A stretch of 64,000 bases of DNA from NCBI RefSeq assembly GCF_904067045.1, contig NZ_CAJFDC010000001.1, forward strand, positions 558,001-622,000. Direction: 5' to 3'. The notes beneath the pieces are model-generated. The model was not told the DNA's origin and did no database searches. It saw only the letters and a program-made list of their open reading frames with translations. This DNA comes from Pseudomonas sp. FEN (GTDB taxonomy: Bacteria; Pseudomonadota; Gammaproteobacteria; Pseudomonadales; Pseudomonadaceae). Each line of letters begins with the position of its first letter. The stretch's first letter is position 1. This document shows positions 37,822-47,361 of the stretch, piece by piece. A program made the position numbers and the translations under genes.

Positions 37822-39126
37822 TTAGTTCAAGTGCTCGACGCGGATCCGCACGACAGGGCCGACCACGCCTTGCAGGGCCTCCAGCGCCGCGATGGCGTCG
37901 TTGATATGCTGCTCCAGGACACGGTGGGTCAGCAGGATCATCGGCACCAGGCCGTCGTGCTCCTCGACTTCCTTCTGCATGATCGATTCGATGTTGATGC
38001 CGCGCTCCGACAGGATGCTCGCCACCTGGGCCAACACGCCCGGATGGTCCTTGGCCTGGATACGCAGGTAGTAGGCGCTTTCGCAGGCTTCGATCGGCAG
38101 GATCGGGTGCGCCGACAGCGAGTCCGGCTGGAAAGCCAGATGCGGTACGCGGTTTTCCGGATCGCTGGTCATGGCACGAACCACATCCACCAGGTCGGCA
38201 ACCACCGACGAAGCCGTTGGCTCCATGCCAGCACCGGCCCCGTAGAACAGGGTGGAACCGGAGGCATCGCCATTGACCATGACCGCGTTCATCACGCCAT
38301 TGACGTTGGCGAGCAGGCGATCGGCCGGGATCAGCGTCGGGTGCACCCGCAGTTCGATACCGGCGGCGGTGCTGCGCGCTACACCCAGGTGCTTGATGCG
38401 ATAGCCCAGGGCCTCGGCGTAATTGACGTCGGCGGTGGTCAGCTGGGTGATGCCTTCGGTGTAGGCCTTGTCGAATTGCAGCGGGATACCGAAGGCAATG
38501 GAAGCCAGGATCGTCAGCTTGTGCGCGGCATCGATGCCTTCGACGTCGAAGGTCGGATCGGCTTCGGCGTAACCCAGGGCCTGGGCCTCGGCCAACACGT
38601 CGTCGAAGGTACGGCCCTTCTCGCGCATTTCGGTGAGGATGAAGTTGCCGGTACCGTTGATGATCCCCGCGACCCAGTTGATGCGGTTGGCCGAGAGGCC
38701 TTCGCGAATCGCCTTGATCACCGGGATACCGCCGGCCACGGCGGCTTCGAACGCGACGATCACGCCCTTCTCGCGGGCCTTGGCGAAGATTTCGTTACCG
38801 TGCACGGCAATCAGCGCCTTGTTCGCGGTGACCACGTGCTTGCCGTGCTCGATGGCACTGAGCACCAGCTCACGGGCCACGGTGTAACCGCCCATCAGCT
38901 CGACGACGATATCGATTTCAGGGTTGCTCGCCACTTCGAATACGTCGCGGGTAATAGCAATACCGGTGGTCTGGAACTGAGGCTTTGGCGTACGCATGGC
39001 AATTTGTGCCACTTCGATTCCACGCCCGGCACGGCGGGCAATCTCCTCGGCGTTACGCTGAAGTACGTTGAAGGTGCCGCCACCGACGGTACCTAACCCA
39101 CAGATGCCTACTTTGACCGGTTTCAC
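37822..39126 (-). CDS. hom: Homoserine dehydrogenase
   Basis: 434 residues, starting at GTG 39126 (VKPVKVGICGLGTVGGGT) with GGGGAG six bases upstream. The N-terminal Rossmann NAD(P) site is clear, the catalytic core contains GIINGTGNFILTEM and ADPTFDVEGIDAAHKLTILA, and a C-terminal ACT domain (KDHPGVLAQVASILSERGIN) implies threonine feedback. It reduces aspartate semialdehyde to homoserine. Two hairpins lie upstream, one of them directly before the ribosome site. Confidence 0.96.
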   Translation of the reverse strand: MKPVKVGICGLGTVGGGTFNVLQRNAEEIARRAGRGIEVAQIAMRTPKPQFQTTGIAITRDVFEVASNPEIDIVVELMGGYTVARELVLSAIEHGKHVVTANKALIAVHGNEIFAKAREKGVIVAFEAAVAGGIPVIKAIREGLSANRINWVAGIINGTGNFILTEMREKGRTFDDVLAEAQALGYAEADPTFDVEGIDAAHKLTILASIAFGIPLQFDKAYTEGITQLTTADVNYAEALGYRIKHLGVARSTAAGIELRVHPTLIPADRLLANVNGVMNAVMVNGDASGSTLFYGAGAGMEPTASSVVADLVDVVRAMTSDPENRVPHLAFQPDSLSAHPILPIEACESAYYLRIQAKDHPGVLAQVASILSERGINIESIMQKEVEEHDGLVPMILLTHRVLEQHINDAIAALEALQGVVGPVVRIRVEHLN

Positions 39127-39144
39127 TCTGAACTCCCCATGAAA

Positions 39145-39165
39145 CGGCCGACACGAGGTCGGCCG
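39145..39165 (-). promoter_or_regulatory. Hairpin in the hom leader
   Basis: CGGCCGAC and GTCGGCCG form a perfect 8-bp stem with a 5-base loop, ending about 18 bases before the hom GTG start. It could be part of the terminator region for dsbC or a leader element of hom. Confidence 0.45.
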
Positions 39166-39168
39166 TGG

Positions 39169-39196
39169 AAAACAGCCGCTGGACCACCAGCGGCTC
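39169..39196 (-). terminator. Terminator after dsbC
   Basis: GAGCCGCTGG and CCAGCGGCTGTTTT form a 9-bp stem with a 4-base loop followed by a short T run on the minus strand, between dsbC and hom. Confidence 0.7.
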
Positions 39197-39265
39197 GCTA
39201 TTGATGACCCCGGAACCTTGTCCCGCGGGCCATGCTCGTCAAAGGTTGAGCCTGACGAGGCTGGA

Positions 39266-39997
39266 TTACTTGGCGGACAGTGCCAGTTTGGCAACTTGTG
39301 CCGCTGGCTGGTAGCCCGGAATTACCTGACCGTCGGCCAAAATAATGGCCGGCGTGCCGTTGACACCGATCGATTGGCCGAGGGCGAACTGCTTGGACAC
39401 CGGGTTGGCGCACTTGGCAGCCTTGATTTCCTGGCCGTCGACCATCTTGTCCATGGCCGCTTTCTTGTCGGCCGAGCACCAGACCGCCTGCAACTGTTCG
39501 TCGCCCGGCGAGCCGAGGCCCTGGCGCGGGAACGCGACATAGCGCACCTCGATGCCCATTTTGTTCAGCGCCGGCACTTCGGCATGCAGCTTGTGGCAGT
39601 ACGGGCAGGTGGTATCGGTGAACACGGTGATATGCGACTTGGTTTCGCCGATAGCCGGGTAGACCACGGTCTCGGCCACCGGAATACCGTTGATCAATTT
39701 GGAGACGCCCAGGCGTTCGGTCTTCTCGGTGAGGTTGACCGGCTTGCCATCCTTGAGCTGGAACAGGTAGCCCTGCATGACGAACTGGCCATCGGCGCTG
39801 GCGTAGAGCACGCGGCTGCCCTTGAGCTTGACTTCATACAGGCCGGCCAGGGGGCTGGCGCTGATGCTCTCCACCGGGGTTTCCAGTTGAAGGCTCTCGA
39901 GGCTCTTGCGAATCGCCTGCTCGGCGGTGTCGTCGGCCAGGGCCAGGGAGCTGACCAGAGCGAGGGCAGCGGCGGCGAAAATCTGGGTCAAGCGCAT
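39266..39997 (-). CDS. dsbC: Thiol:disulfide interchange protein DsbC
   Basis: 243 residues. It has a signal peptide (MRLTQIFAAAALALVSSLALA), an N-terminal dimerisation domain and a thioredoxin-fold domain with active site TDTTCPYCHKLH. DsbC isomerises wrong disulfides in the periplasm, with electrons from DsbD. The ATG at 39997 has AGGAG seven bases upstream. It follows xerD in the same orientation, as is common in gammaproteobacteria. Confidence 0.95.
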   Translation of the reverse strand: MRLTQIFAAAALALVSSLALADDTAEQAIRKSLESLQLETPVESISASPLAGLYEVKLKGSRVLYASADGQFVMQGYLFQLKDGKPVNLTEKTERLGVSKLINGIPVAETVVYPAIGETKSHITVFTDTTCPYCHKLHAEVPALNKMGIEVRYVAFPRQGLGSPGDEQLQAVWCSADKKAAMDKMVDGQEIKAAKCANPVSKQFALGQSIGVNGTPAIILADGQVIPGYQPAAQVAKLALSAK

Positions 39998-40129
39998 GGG
40001 AACTCCTGAAGACGGGCGAAGGGGGGTCAGGCCGATAGGACCATGGTGAAACGGATCGGTTTCAAACACCCACTTTGCAAACCTGTAGAGCCTATCACAT
40101 AAGCCCGGCGGGGCCGAACCCTGTGTCGC

Positions 40130-41026
40130 TCAGCCGCGCGGGTGGTGCTTGGCATGCATATCCTGCAAGCGCGCCCGGGCCACATGGGTGTAGATCTGCG
40201 TGGTCGACAGATCGCTGTGGCCGAGCAACATCTGCACCACCCGCAAGTCGGCACCGTGGTTGAGCAGGTGCGTGGCGAAAGCATGGCGCAAGGTGTGTGG
40301 CGACAGCGACTTGCCGATCCCGGCGACCTTGGCCTGGTGCTTGATCCGGTGCCAGAAGGTCTGGCGGGTCATCTGTTCGCCGCGCTGGCTGGGAAACAGC
40401 ACATCGCTGGGGCGTCCGCCGAGCAGTTCGACACGGGCATCACGCATATAGCGCTCGACCCAGACAATTGCTTCTTCGCCCATGGGCACCAGCCGTTCCT
40501 TGCTGCCCTTGCCCATGACCCGCAACACGCCCTGGCGCAGATTGACCTGTTCCAGGGTCAGGCTGATCAGTTCGGTGACCCGCAGCCCGCAGGCATAGAG
40601 CACCTCGAGCATGGCGCGGTCGCGCTGGCCGATGGCCTCGCCCAGGTCCGGGGCGGCCAGCAGCGCTTCCACATCGGCTTCCGACAAGGATTTGGGTAGC
40701 GGCCTGCCCAACTGCGGCATCTCGACCTGCAAGGTCGGGTCGACGGCAATCAGCTTTTCACGCAACAGATAGCGATAGAAACCACGCACACCGGAGAGAA
40801 AGCGCGCAGTGGAGCGCGGCTTGTAGGCCTGTTCCAGGCGCCAGGCCAGATGATCGAGGATCAGCTCGCGGCCGGCATTGGCCAGTTCCAGGTCTTTTTC
40901 CTGCAACCAGCCGTTGAACAACGCCAGGTCGCTGCGATAAGCGCCCCGGGTGTTGTCGGACAGACCTTTTTCCAGCCACAAGGCGTCGAGAAACTGGTCG
41001 ATAAGCGGGTGATCGATGGCGGGCAT
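40130..41026 (-). CDS. xerD: Tyrosine recombinase XerD
   Basis: A 298-residue recombinase that resolves chromosome dimers at dif together with XerC. It has the N-terminal SAM-like domain (LIDQFLDALWLEKGLSDNTR). The catalytic residues are visible: Arg in ACGLRVTELI, HTLRHAFATHLL, LGHSDLSTTQ and the nucleophile Tyr in TQIYTHVA. Length is normal for XerD. It is the gene upstream of dsbC on the same strand. Confidence 0.95.
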   Translation of the reverse strand: MPAIDHPLIDQFLDALWLEKGLSDNTRGAYRSDLALFNGWLQEKDLELANAGRELILDHLAWRLEQAYKPRSTARFLSGVRGFYRYLLREKLIAVDPTLQVEMPQLGRPLPKSLSEADVEALLAAPDLGEAIGQRDRAMLEVLYACGLRVTELISLTLEQVNLRQGVLRVMGKGSKERLVPMGEEAIVWVERYMRDARVELLGGRPSDVLFPSQRGEQMTRQTFWHRIKHQAKVAGIGKSLSPHTLRHAFATHLLNHGADLRVVQMLLGHSDLSTTQIYTHVARARLQDMHAKHHPRG

Positions 41027-41102
41027 AAGGGCTCGGAAAACAACAGGCGATTAGCAGATGAACTGTGACAGCGCGCCACGGCTTTTTCAAAACCCATAAT
41101 GC

Positions 41103-41130
41103 AAAAAAGCAGCCCGTAGGCTGCTTTTTT
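41103..41130 (-). terminator. Intrinsic terminator after rplS
   Basis: AAAAAAGCAGCC and GGCTGCTTTTTT arms form a perfect, bidirectional terminator 20 bases after the rplS stop, between the ribosomal operon and xerD. Confidence 0.9.
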
Positions 41131-41148
41131 CTGCATCGGAAGCTGGAC

Positions 41149-41499
41149 TTAAACCAGTTTTTCCTTGATGCGAGCTGCTTTACCCGACAGGTCACGCAGG
41201 TAGTACAGCTTGGCTTTACGTACATCACCGCGACGCTTGACAGCCATGCTGTCGATTTGCGGGCTGTAGGTCTGGAAAGTACGCTCTACGCCAACACCGT
41301 TGGAGATTTTACGTACGGTGAACGCGCTGTTCACACCGCGGTTACGCTTGGCAATTACCACGCCTTCGAACGCTTGCAGACGCGAACGGTCGCCTTCCTT
41401 CACTTTCACCTGAACGACAATGGTGTCGCCCGGGGCAAAGGTAGGGATCTCTTTGGTCATCTGCTCGGCTTCGAGTTGCAGAATGATTTTGTTAGTCAT
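41149..41499 (-). CDS. rplS: 50S ribosomal protein L19
   Basis: 116 residues with typical L19 blocks ([57 protein letters not shown]). It is the last gene of the rpsP-rimM-trmD-rplS operon and sits at the 30S-50S interface of the ribosome. Confidence 0.98.
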   Translation of the reverse strand: MTNKIILQLEAEQMTKEIPTFAPGDTIVVQVKVKEGDRSRLQAFEGVVIAKRNRGVNSAFTVRKISNGVGVERTFQTYSPQIDSMAVKRRGDVRKAKLYYLRDLSGKAARIKEKLV

Positions 41500-41544
41500 G
41501 CTGTGCTCCTAAGGTAAATCGTCCGATCTACCATCGATACGTTG

Positions 41545-42312
41545 TTAACTATCGTCCCGCTCGCGGATGTATTCCTCGAGCAGCTTCTTCTCTTCTCCAG
41601 AAAGCGAGCGGCTTTCCAGAAGATCGGCGCGTCGTTCCGAGGTCCTGCCAAGGGACTGCTTCAGACGCCAACGCCGGATATGTGCGTGGTTGCCACTGAG
41701 CAACACGTCGGGAACACGCTGATCCGCATACACCTCCGGACGGGTGTAGTGCGGGCAATCCAGCAGACCATCCGTGAAGGAATCTTCCTCCGCGGAGTCC
41801 GCATGCCCTAAAGCTCCGGGCAGCAGCCGTGTAACCGCATCTATCAGGACCATCGCCGGCAGCTCGCCACCGGAAAGAACATAGTCCCCAATCGACCACT
41901 CTTCATCGACATGAGCCTCTATAAAGCGCTCGTCAATGCCTTCATAACGACCTGCAATGAGGATCAAGGCTTCCTCGTTCGCCAGGTCGCGTACCGCCAA
42001 CTGATTCAGTTGCCGGCCTTGGGGCGACAGGTAAATCACCTTCGCCGCCTCCCCTGCCGCCGCCTTGGCCTGAACCAGGGCATCCTCAAGGGGCTTGATC
42101 TTCATCACCATGCCCGGACCACCGCCAAACGGGCGATCGTCCACAGTGTGATGCCGATCCGTGGTGTAGTCCCGCGGGTTCCAACAGGTCAACTGCAAGA
42201 GCCCCTGTTTCACCGCGCGACTGGTGATGCCGTAGTCGCTGATGGCGGAAAACATCTCGGGAAACAAACTGATCACTTCTACGCGTAGGCGAGCCAGCTT
42301 AGAAGTCTGCAT
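41545..42312 (-). CDS. trmD: tRNA (guanine-N1)-methyltransferase TrmD
   Basis: A 255-residue SPOUT methyltransferase forming m1G37 in tRNAs reading CNN-type codons. The [20 protein letters not shown] start, [17 protein letters not shown], and the knot region [15 protein letters not shown] and [15 protein letters not shown] are clear. The N terminus has ~10 extra residues ([10 protein letters not shown]) and overlaps rimM by 14 bases. No shorter start with a better ribosome site is seen. Confidence 0.96.
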   Translation of the reverse strand: MQTSKLARLRVEVISLFPEMFSAISDYGITSRAVKQGLLQLTCWNPRDYTTDRHHTVDDRPFGGGPGMVMKIKPLEDALVQAKAAAGEAAKVIYLSPQGRQLNQLAVRDLANEEALILIAGRYEGIDERFIEAHVDEEWSIGDYVLSGGELPAMVLIDAVTRLLPGALGHADSAEEDSFTDGLLDCPHYTRPEVYADQRVPDVLLSGNHAHIRRWRLKQSLGRTSERRADLLESRSLSGEEKKLLEEYIRERDDS

Positions 42313-42835
42313 CCCATTCCACCTTCATCTCACCAGCGGCAAGGTCGACAGCCAACACACATTGCTCCGTATAGGGCAACAGGCGTTCGCGATCATCCAG
42401 GCTGCCCGGGCAAGGCTTGACCACCATGACATCGTTCGAGCCCGTCTCAAGCAGGTGATCGATTTTCCCGAACAGTTGTCCGAGGGTGTCGATGACCTTG
42501 AGACCTTCCAGCTGGTACCAGTAGTACTCGCCGTCGGTCAGTTCAGGAAACAGGTTGCGCGGCACGCAGATCTCATAACCGGCCAGAAGACGCGCTTCTT
42601 CACGATCATCGAGACCCTTGAGCTTTGCGACCAGGAACTTGTCGTTCCCACGTCCGCTGACCAGCTCTACCTGTTTCACGCTACCTTCGCGCTTGAGCGT
42701 CCAGGTTTTGTAGTCCAACAGGTTTTTAATCGGATCCGTAAAGGAATAAACCTTCACTTCGCCGCGAACGCCATGAACCGAATAGATCTTGCCGATAACG
42801 ATCAAATCATCGGTAGAAGCCGGCGTCGCGCTCAT
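42299..42835 (-). CDS. rimM: Ribosome maturation factor RimM
   Basis: 178 residues: N-terminal barrel ([20 protein letters not shown]) and PRC-barrel domain ([18 protein letters not shown]). RimM assists 30S head assembly by binding S19. It lies 5 bases after rpsP and overlaps trmD. Confidence 0.96.
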   Translation of the reverse strand: MSATPASTDDLIVIGKIYSVHGVRGEVKVYSFTDPIKNLLDYKTWTLKREGSVKQVELVSGRGNDKFLVAKLKGLDDREEARLLAGYEICVPRNLFPELTDGEYYWYQLEGLKVIDTLGQLFGKIDHLLETGSNDVMVVKPCPGSLDDRERLLPYTEQCVLAVDLAAGEMKVEWDADF

Positions 42836-42840
42836 ATTGC

Positions 42841-43092
42841 TCAGGCCGCAGCCTTAGCAGATTCCTTCAACAACTGAGCAACACGCTCAGAAGGTTGTGC
42901 ACCAACGCTCAGCCAGTAGGCTACGCGCTCTTGGTTCACGGACAGACGAACTTCCTGACCACGAGCAACCGGGTTGAAGAAACCCACTTGTTCTTTGTGC
43001 GAACCGTCACGAGCGTTGCGGCTGTCGGTTACGGTCAGGTGGTAAAACGGGCGCTTTTTGGAGCCGCCAAGGGCAAGACGGATTGTTAGCAT
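42841..43092 (-). CDS. rpsP: 30S ribosomal protein S16
   Basis: 83 residues, [20 protein letters not shown] with the [10 protein letters not shown] motif. First gene of the operon, with AGGA upstream of the ATG. Confidence 0.98.
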   Translation of the reverse strand: MLTIRLALGGSKKRPFYHLTVTDSRNARDGSHKEQVGFFNPVARGQEVRLSVNQERVAYWLSVGAQPSERVAQLLKESAKAAA

Positions 43093-43164
43093 GTGAACAT
43101 CGTTCCTGTAGTCGGTGCTGCAAATCTAAATGCACAGCGGGCATGGGTGCCCGAAAGGCCGCAT

Positions 43165-43192
43165 ATTCTAAGGAATATACGGACTTTTGCAA
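43165..43192 (-). promoter_or_regulatory. Probable sigma-70 promoter of the rpsP operon
   Basis: TTGCAA (-35, 43187-43192) and TAGAAT (-10, 43165-43170) separated by 16 bases, followed by a C/G-rich discriminator, about 70 bases upstream of the rpsP ATG. Confidence 0.55.
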
Positions 43193-43293
43193 ATGACTTT
43201 TTCCGGCGCCCGGCGCCGTGCAATCAAGATTTGCCATAGAGCCATCGTCAAGATGGCAGGTCAGCTCCCGCTGAACGCGGGTTTACTGGCGAT

Positions 43294-43338
43294 CCCCCGC
43301 ATCCCTGCGGGGGGTAGCGCCGACCGTCAGGTCGGCGC
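43294..43338 (-). terminator. Double GC-rich hairpin after ffh
   Basis: Two consecutive stems: GCGCCGACC/GGTCGGCGC (43317-43338, loop of 4) and CCCCCGC/GCGGGGG (43294-43313). No T run is present, so Rho or structure-dependent termination is possible. Confidence 0.45.
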
Positions 43339-43345
43339 GAATCCT

Positions 43346-44722
43346 TTACATTTTCGGCATGCCGCCGCCGGGCAACATACCGCCCATGCCGCGCATCATC
43401 TTGGCCATACCGCCTTTGGCGGAGAATTTCTTCATCATTTTCTGCATCTGCTTGTGCTGCTTGATCAAGCGTCCGATGTCCTGCACCTGGGTGCCGGAGC
43501 CCATGGCGATCCGGCGTTTGCGCGAACCGCTGATCAGCTCAGGGTCGCGGCGCTCGGCCGGGGTCATGGAATTGATGATGGCTTCCATCTGCTTGAACTG
43601 CTTCTCGGCCGCGCCCTGGGCGTTGCCCATCTGCGCCAGGTTGACCCCACCGATGTTCGGCAGTTTGTCCATCAGGCCACCCAGGCCGCCCATGTTCTTC
43701 ATCTGTTGCAGCTGGTCGCGGAAGTCTTCGAGATCGAAGCCCTTGCCTTTCTTCAGCTTCTTGGCCAGCTTGTCGGCCTTGTCCTTGTCGAGGGTCTGTT
43801 CGGCCTTCTCGATCAGGCTGAGCACGTCGCCCATGCCGAGGATACGCGAGGCGATCCGCTCCGGGTGGAACGGCTCGAGCGCTTCGCTCTTCTCGCCCAT
43901 GCCGATGAACTTGATCGGTTTGCCGGTAATGGCCCGTACCGACAACGCGGCACCGCCACGGGCATCGCCGTCGACCTTGGTCAGGATCACACCGGTCAGC
44001 GGCAGCGCATCGCCGAAGGCCTTGGCGGTGTTGGCGGCGTCCTGGCCGGTCATGGCGTCGACCACGAACAGCGTCTCCACCGGCTTGATCGCCGCGTGCA
44101 GCTGCTTGATTTCGGCCATCATCTCGTCGTCGATGTGCAGACGACCAGCGGTGTCGACGATAACCACGTCGATGAATTTGAGTCGGGCTTCCTTGATCGC
44201 CGCTTCGGCGATGTCCACCGGCTTCTGGCTGAGATCGGACGGGAAGAAGGTGACGCCGATGTCGCCCGCCAGGGTTTCCAGTTGCTTGATCGCCGCCGGA
44301 CGGTAGACGTCGGCCGAGACCACCATCACGCTTTTCTTCTTGCGCTCCTTGAGGAAGCGCGCCAGCTTGCCGACGGTGGTGGTTTTACCCGCGCCCTGCA
44401 GACCGGCCATGAGTACCACCGCGGGCGGTACGGCGCTGAGGTTGAGGTCCTCGTTGGCGGCGCCCATCAGGCTTTCGAGCTCGGCCTGGACGATCTTCAC
44501 GAAGGCCTGGCCCGGGGTCAGGCTGCGCGACACTTCGGTGCCGACCGCGCGGTCCTTGACCGCGTTGACGAAATCCTTCACCACCGGCAGGGCGACGTCG
44601 GCTTCGAGCAACGCCATGCGCACTTCACGCAGGGTGTCTTTGATGTTGTCCTCGGTCAGCTTGGCCTTGCCGGTGACATGGCGCAGCGTCTGCGAGAGAC
44701 GGTCGGTCAGGTTTTCAAACAT
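43346..44722 (-). CDS. ffh: Signal recognition particle protein Ffh
   Basis: A 458-residue SRP54 GTPase. N domain MFENLTDRLSQTLRHVTGKA; G domain with GLQGAGKTTTVGKLA (G1), VDTAGRLHIDD (G3) and LTKVDGDARGG (G4); and a Met-rich M domain (RRIAMGSGTQVQDIGRLIKQ, then GGMLPGGGMPKM). It binds 4.5S RNA and signal sequences and delivers ribosomes to FtsY. It is divergent from the CcsA-like gene. Confidence 0.98.
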   Translation of the reverse strand: MFENLTDRLSQTLRHVTGKAKLTEDNIKDTLREVRMALLEADVALPVVKDFVNAVKDRAVGTEVSRSLTPGQAFVKIVQAELESLMGAANEDLNLSAVPPAVVLMAGLQGAGKTTTVGKLARFLKERKKKSVMVVSADVYRPAAIKQLETLAGDIGVTFFPSDLSQKPVDIAEAAIKEARLKFIDVVIVDTAGRLHIDDEMMAEIKQLHAAIKPVETLFVVDAMTGQDAANTAKAFGDALPLTGVILTKVDGDARGGAALSVRAITGKPIKFIGMGEKSEALEPFHPERIASRILGMGDVLSLIEKAEQTLDKDKADKLAKKLKKGKGFDLEDFRDQLQQMKNMGGLGGLMDKLPNIGGVNLAQMGNAQGAAEKQFKQMEAIINSMTPAERRDPELISGSRKRRIAMGSGTQVQDIGRLIKQHKQMQKMMKKFSAKGGMAKMMRGMGGMLPGGGMPKM

Positions 44723-44919
44723 GCGCGATCCTTTGAGGCCCTCATGGAGACCGAAGTGATGGCTGCCGGACAAGAAAAAACAACGTCTGGCGAGCCTGCG
44801 GCGTGGGCAGGTCGCGGATTATAGCGGAGACTGCATGCGCCGCACTAGCACCACGGTCTTTCGTGGACCAGGGGTTCTATGCCAAACTCAGCGCCTTTCG
44901 GGCTTGCCTAACAGGACTT

Positions 44920-45732
44920 ATGCTCCCTTTGTCACCCAGTTTGCTGACCAGCCTCGCCGCCGCCTGCCTCTATGCCGCTGCGACCCTTTATCAAGGCACC
45001 CGCCTGCGCCAGGGCGCCAAGGCGAACAAACGCCTGCTGGTCGGGCTCGGCGTGCTCGCCGTGATTGCCCATGCGACCAGCCTGCTCACCCACCTGATGA
45101 CACCCATCGGCCTGGGCCTGGACTTTTTCAACGCCGCCAGCCTGATCGCCGTCGCCGTGATCGCCCTGACCCTGGCGGCCTGCTCGCGCATCCCGGTGGA
45201 AAACCTGCTGCTGCTACTGTTTCCGCTGGGCCTGCTGACCGTGGTGCTGGCACAGTTCGCGCCCTCCGGCACGGTGCAGATCATCGATGAGGCGCCTGGG
45301 ATCCTGGCGCATATCCTGTTGTCGATCCTGGCCTACGGCATGTTCACCATCGCGGTGTTCCAGGCCCTGCTCCTGCTGCTGCAGGATCACCAGCTCAAGC
45401 ACAAGCACCCCTCCGGGCTGATCAGGAACTTCCCGCCGTTGCAGACCATGGAAAGCCTGTTGTTCGGCTTTCTCTGGGCCGGCTGGAGCCTGCTGTCGCT
45501 GTCACTGATCTCCGGCTGGCTGTTCGTCGAGAACCTGTTCGCCCAGCACCTGGTACACAAGACCCTGCTAGCCTGCCTGGCCTGGGTGGTGTTCAGCGTG
45601 CTGTTGTGGGGGCGCAATCGTCTTGGTTGGCGCGGGCACAAGGCCATCCGCTGGACCCTGGCTGGTTTCTGCCTGCTGATGCTGGCCTATTTCGGCAGCA
45701 AGCTGGTCCGCGAATACATCCTGCACATCTGA
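44920..45732 (+). CDS. CcsA/YpjD-like inner membrane protein
   Basis: 270 residues with about eight hydrophobic helices. The C-terminal half has the CcsA/CcmC assembly-type pattern (APGILAHILLSILAYGMFTI, GFLWAGWSLLSLSLISGWLF, HKTLLACLAWVVFSVLLWGR). AGGA precedes the ATG at 44920. E. coli YpjD is the matching orphan next to ffh. The heme-handling role is inferred from the fold, since no other ccs genes are present. Confidence 0.88.
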   Translation: MLPLSPSLLTSLAAACLYAAATLYQGTRLRQGAKANKRLLVGLGVLAVIAHATSLLTHLMTPIGLGLDFFNAASLIAVAVIALTLAACSRIPVENLLLLLFPLGLLTVVLAQFAPSGTVQIIDEAPGILAHILLSILAYGMFTIAVFQALLLLLQDHQLKHKHPSGLIRNFPPLQTMESLLFGFLWAGWSLLSLSLISGWLFVENLFAQHLVHKTLLACLAWVVFSVLLWGRNRLGWRGHKAIRWTLAGFCLLMLAYFGSKLVREYILHI

Positions 45733-45747
45733 CGGGCGTTTGACACC

Positions 45748-46992
45748 ATGGACAACTTGCCCGCCGGGCCGATGCTCGCCGTATTGGCCCTGCTGATCCT
45801 CTGGTCGGCGCTGTTCACCGCCATAGAAGTCGCGCAACAACAGCTCGCGGCCTTGCGCCCCGCCTCACGCTCGGGTGAAAAGCCGCTGGCCCGGCTGAAA
45901 TTCCCCCGCGACAGCCTGATCCTGTGCAATACCCTGTGCCGGATCGTGGTCGTGGTGATCAGCACCCTGCTGTCGATTCTGCTGTGGGGCCAGCACGGGC
46001 CCTGGCTGGCCTGCCTCGGCGCCACGGTCCTGTTGCTGGTCTTCGCCGACTACCTGCCACGTCTGCTCGCCGCGCGCTATCCCGAGCCGATTCTGGCCAC
46101 GGGTAACGCCCTGTTGGGGATTCCGCTGAAGATCATCTACCCGCTGGCCTGGCTGCTCAGCGGTATCGCCCAACTGTTGCTGCGCCCCTTTATCAGCAAA
46201 GCCGGCGCAGTCAAGCAGAGCGATGAAGACCAGCCGCCCCTTGATCTGGAAGATGAGCCGGAGCTCCCGCCGCGCAGCCCGTCGCTGTCGAGCATCAAGG
46301 CACTGGACAACATCACGGTCAACGACATCCTGGTGCCACGCAGCGAAGTGGATGGGATCAACCTCGACGACTCCATCGAGGAAATCACCGCGCAGTTGCT
46401 GAAGAACCGCCGTACCCGCCTACCGGTGTTCCACAGCGATATCAACCAGGTCGAGGCGGTGATCAATACCCGTCAGATCCTTAACCTGCTGTTCGATGCC
46501 AGCCTGACCAAAGCCGCCCTGCTCGCCGCCTGCCATGAGCCGTACTTCGTGCCGGAAAGCACGCCACTGCAACTGCAACTGCTGAACTTCCACAAGCAAC
46601 AGCGGCGCCTGGGCATGGTGGTGGACGAATACGGCGAGGTGCTGGGCATCGTCACCCTGGAAGATATTCTGGAAGAAATCGTCGGCGAATTCGAAAGCGA
46701 GCACAGTCTCGACAACCCGCACATCCATCCCCAGCCCGACGGACGGTTGGTGATCGAAGGGGCCGCGTCAATTCGCGAACTGAACAAGAGTCTCGGTTGG
46801 CACCTGCCTTGCGATGGCCCGAAAACCCTCAATGGCCTGGTCACCGAAGCACTGGAAACCATTCCGGACAGCGCCGTATGCCTGAAGATCGGCCGTTACC
46901 GCCTGGAAATTCTCGAAACCGAGGACAATCGGGTCAGCCGGGTTCTGGCCTGGCATACCAGCTCTACCCCAGTGGCAACGCCATCCTCGTAA
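45748..46992 (+). CDS. CNNM/CorC family transporter with CBS pair
   Basis: A 414-residue protein. N-terminal membrane domain of the CNNM (DUF21) family (AVLALLILWSALFTAIEVAQ and LLVFADYLPRLLAARYPEP), two CBS domains (ITVNDILVPRSEVDGINL, GMVVDEYGEVLGIVTLEDIL), and a C-terminal CorC/HlyC domain (HIHPQPDGRLVIEGAASIRE). The equivalent E. coli gene is yfjD next to ypjD and ffh. A probable magnesium or cobalt efflux or homeostasis role is inferred from the family. Confidence 0.9.
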   Translation: MDNLPAGPMLAVLALLILWSALFTAIEVAQQQLAALRPASRSGEKPLARLKFPRDSLILCNTLCRIVVVVISTLLSILLWGQHGPWLACLGATVLLLVFADYLPRLLAARYPEPILATGNALLGIPLKIIYPLAWLLSGIAQLLLRPFISKAGAVKQSDEDQPPLDLEDEPELPPRSPSLSSIKALDNITVNDILVPRSEVDGINLDDSIEEITAQLLKNRRTRLPVFHSDINQVEAVINTRQILNLLFDASLTKAALLAACHEPYFVPESTPLQLQLLNFHKQQRRLGMVVDEYGEVLGIVTLEDILEEIVGEFESEHSLDNPHIHPQPDGRLVIEGAASIRELNKSLGWHLPCDGPKTLNGLVTEALETIPDSAVCLKIGRYRLEILETEDNRVSRVLAWHTSSTPVATPSS

Positions 46993-47361
46993 TTCAAAGT
47001 CGCCGCGCAACCTTGTGAGCGGAGCTTGCCCGCGAAGCCTTTGGCGGCCTTGAGGGCCCCTTCGCGGATGAATCCGGCTCCCACGGCACGGTGTTTCAAC
47101 GTAAAGCTTCGCCGACCCCGGGCCTGCCACACATCCCGCACGACCTTCGCTCTTGTTTGATCCATCGGCGCCTTCCTATAATCGAACCGGCTTACCCAGC
47201 CCACTCGGAACGACTGCCTACCCGCAATCCGCGTTCCTCGACCCCGCACAGTGTCACGATCCAGTGCCGACTCGAACCTCAAGCGGCGCGCAACCAGCCC
47301 TTATCCCTGGGCGGTCAATACTAATAATTCGCATGAGCAAGACTTTACAGGGACGCCCGCA
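46993..47361. other. Intergenic stretch with REPIN
   Basis: Contains an inverted REP pair (47013-47085) and the upstream region of the MFS gene. No gene is seen; an in-frame extension of the MFS frame to 47251 is not supported by a ribosome site. Confidence 0.6.
47013..47085. repeat. REPIN
   Basis: TGAGCGGAGCTTGCCCGCG faces CGCGGATGAATCCGGCTCCCA, with a decayed right REP. Confidence 0.65.

Noticed and set aside
43187..44824. 545-codon frame antisense to ffh
   Set aside because: Ffh on the minus strand is unambiguous.
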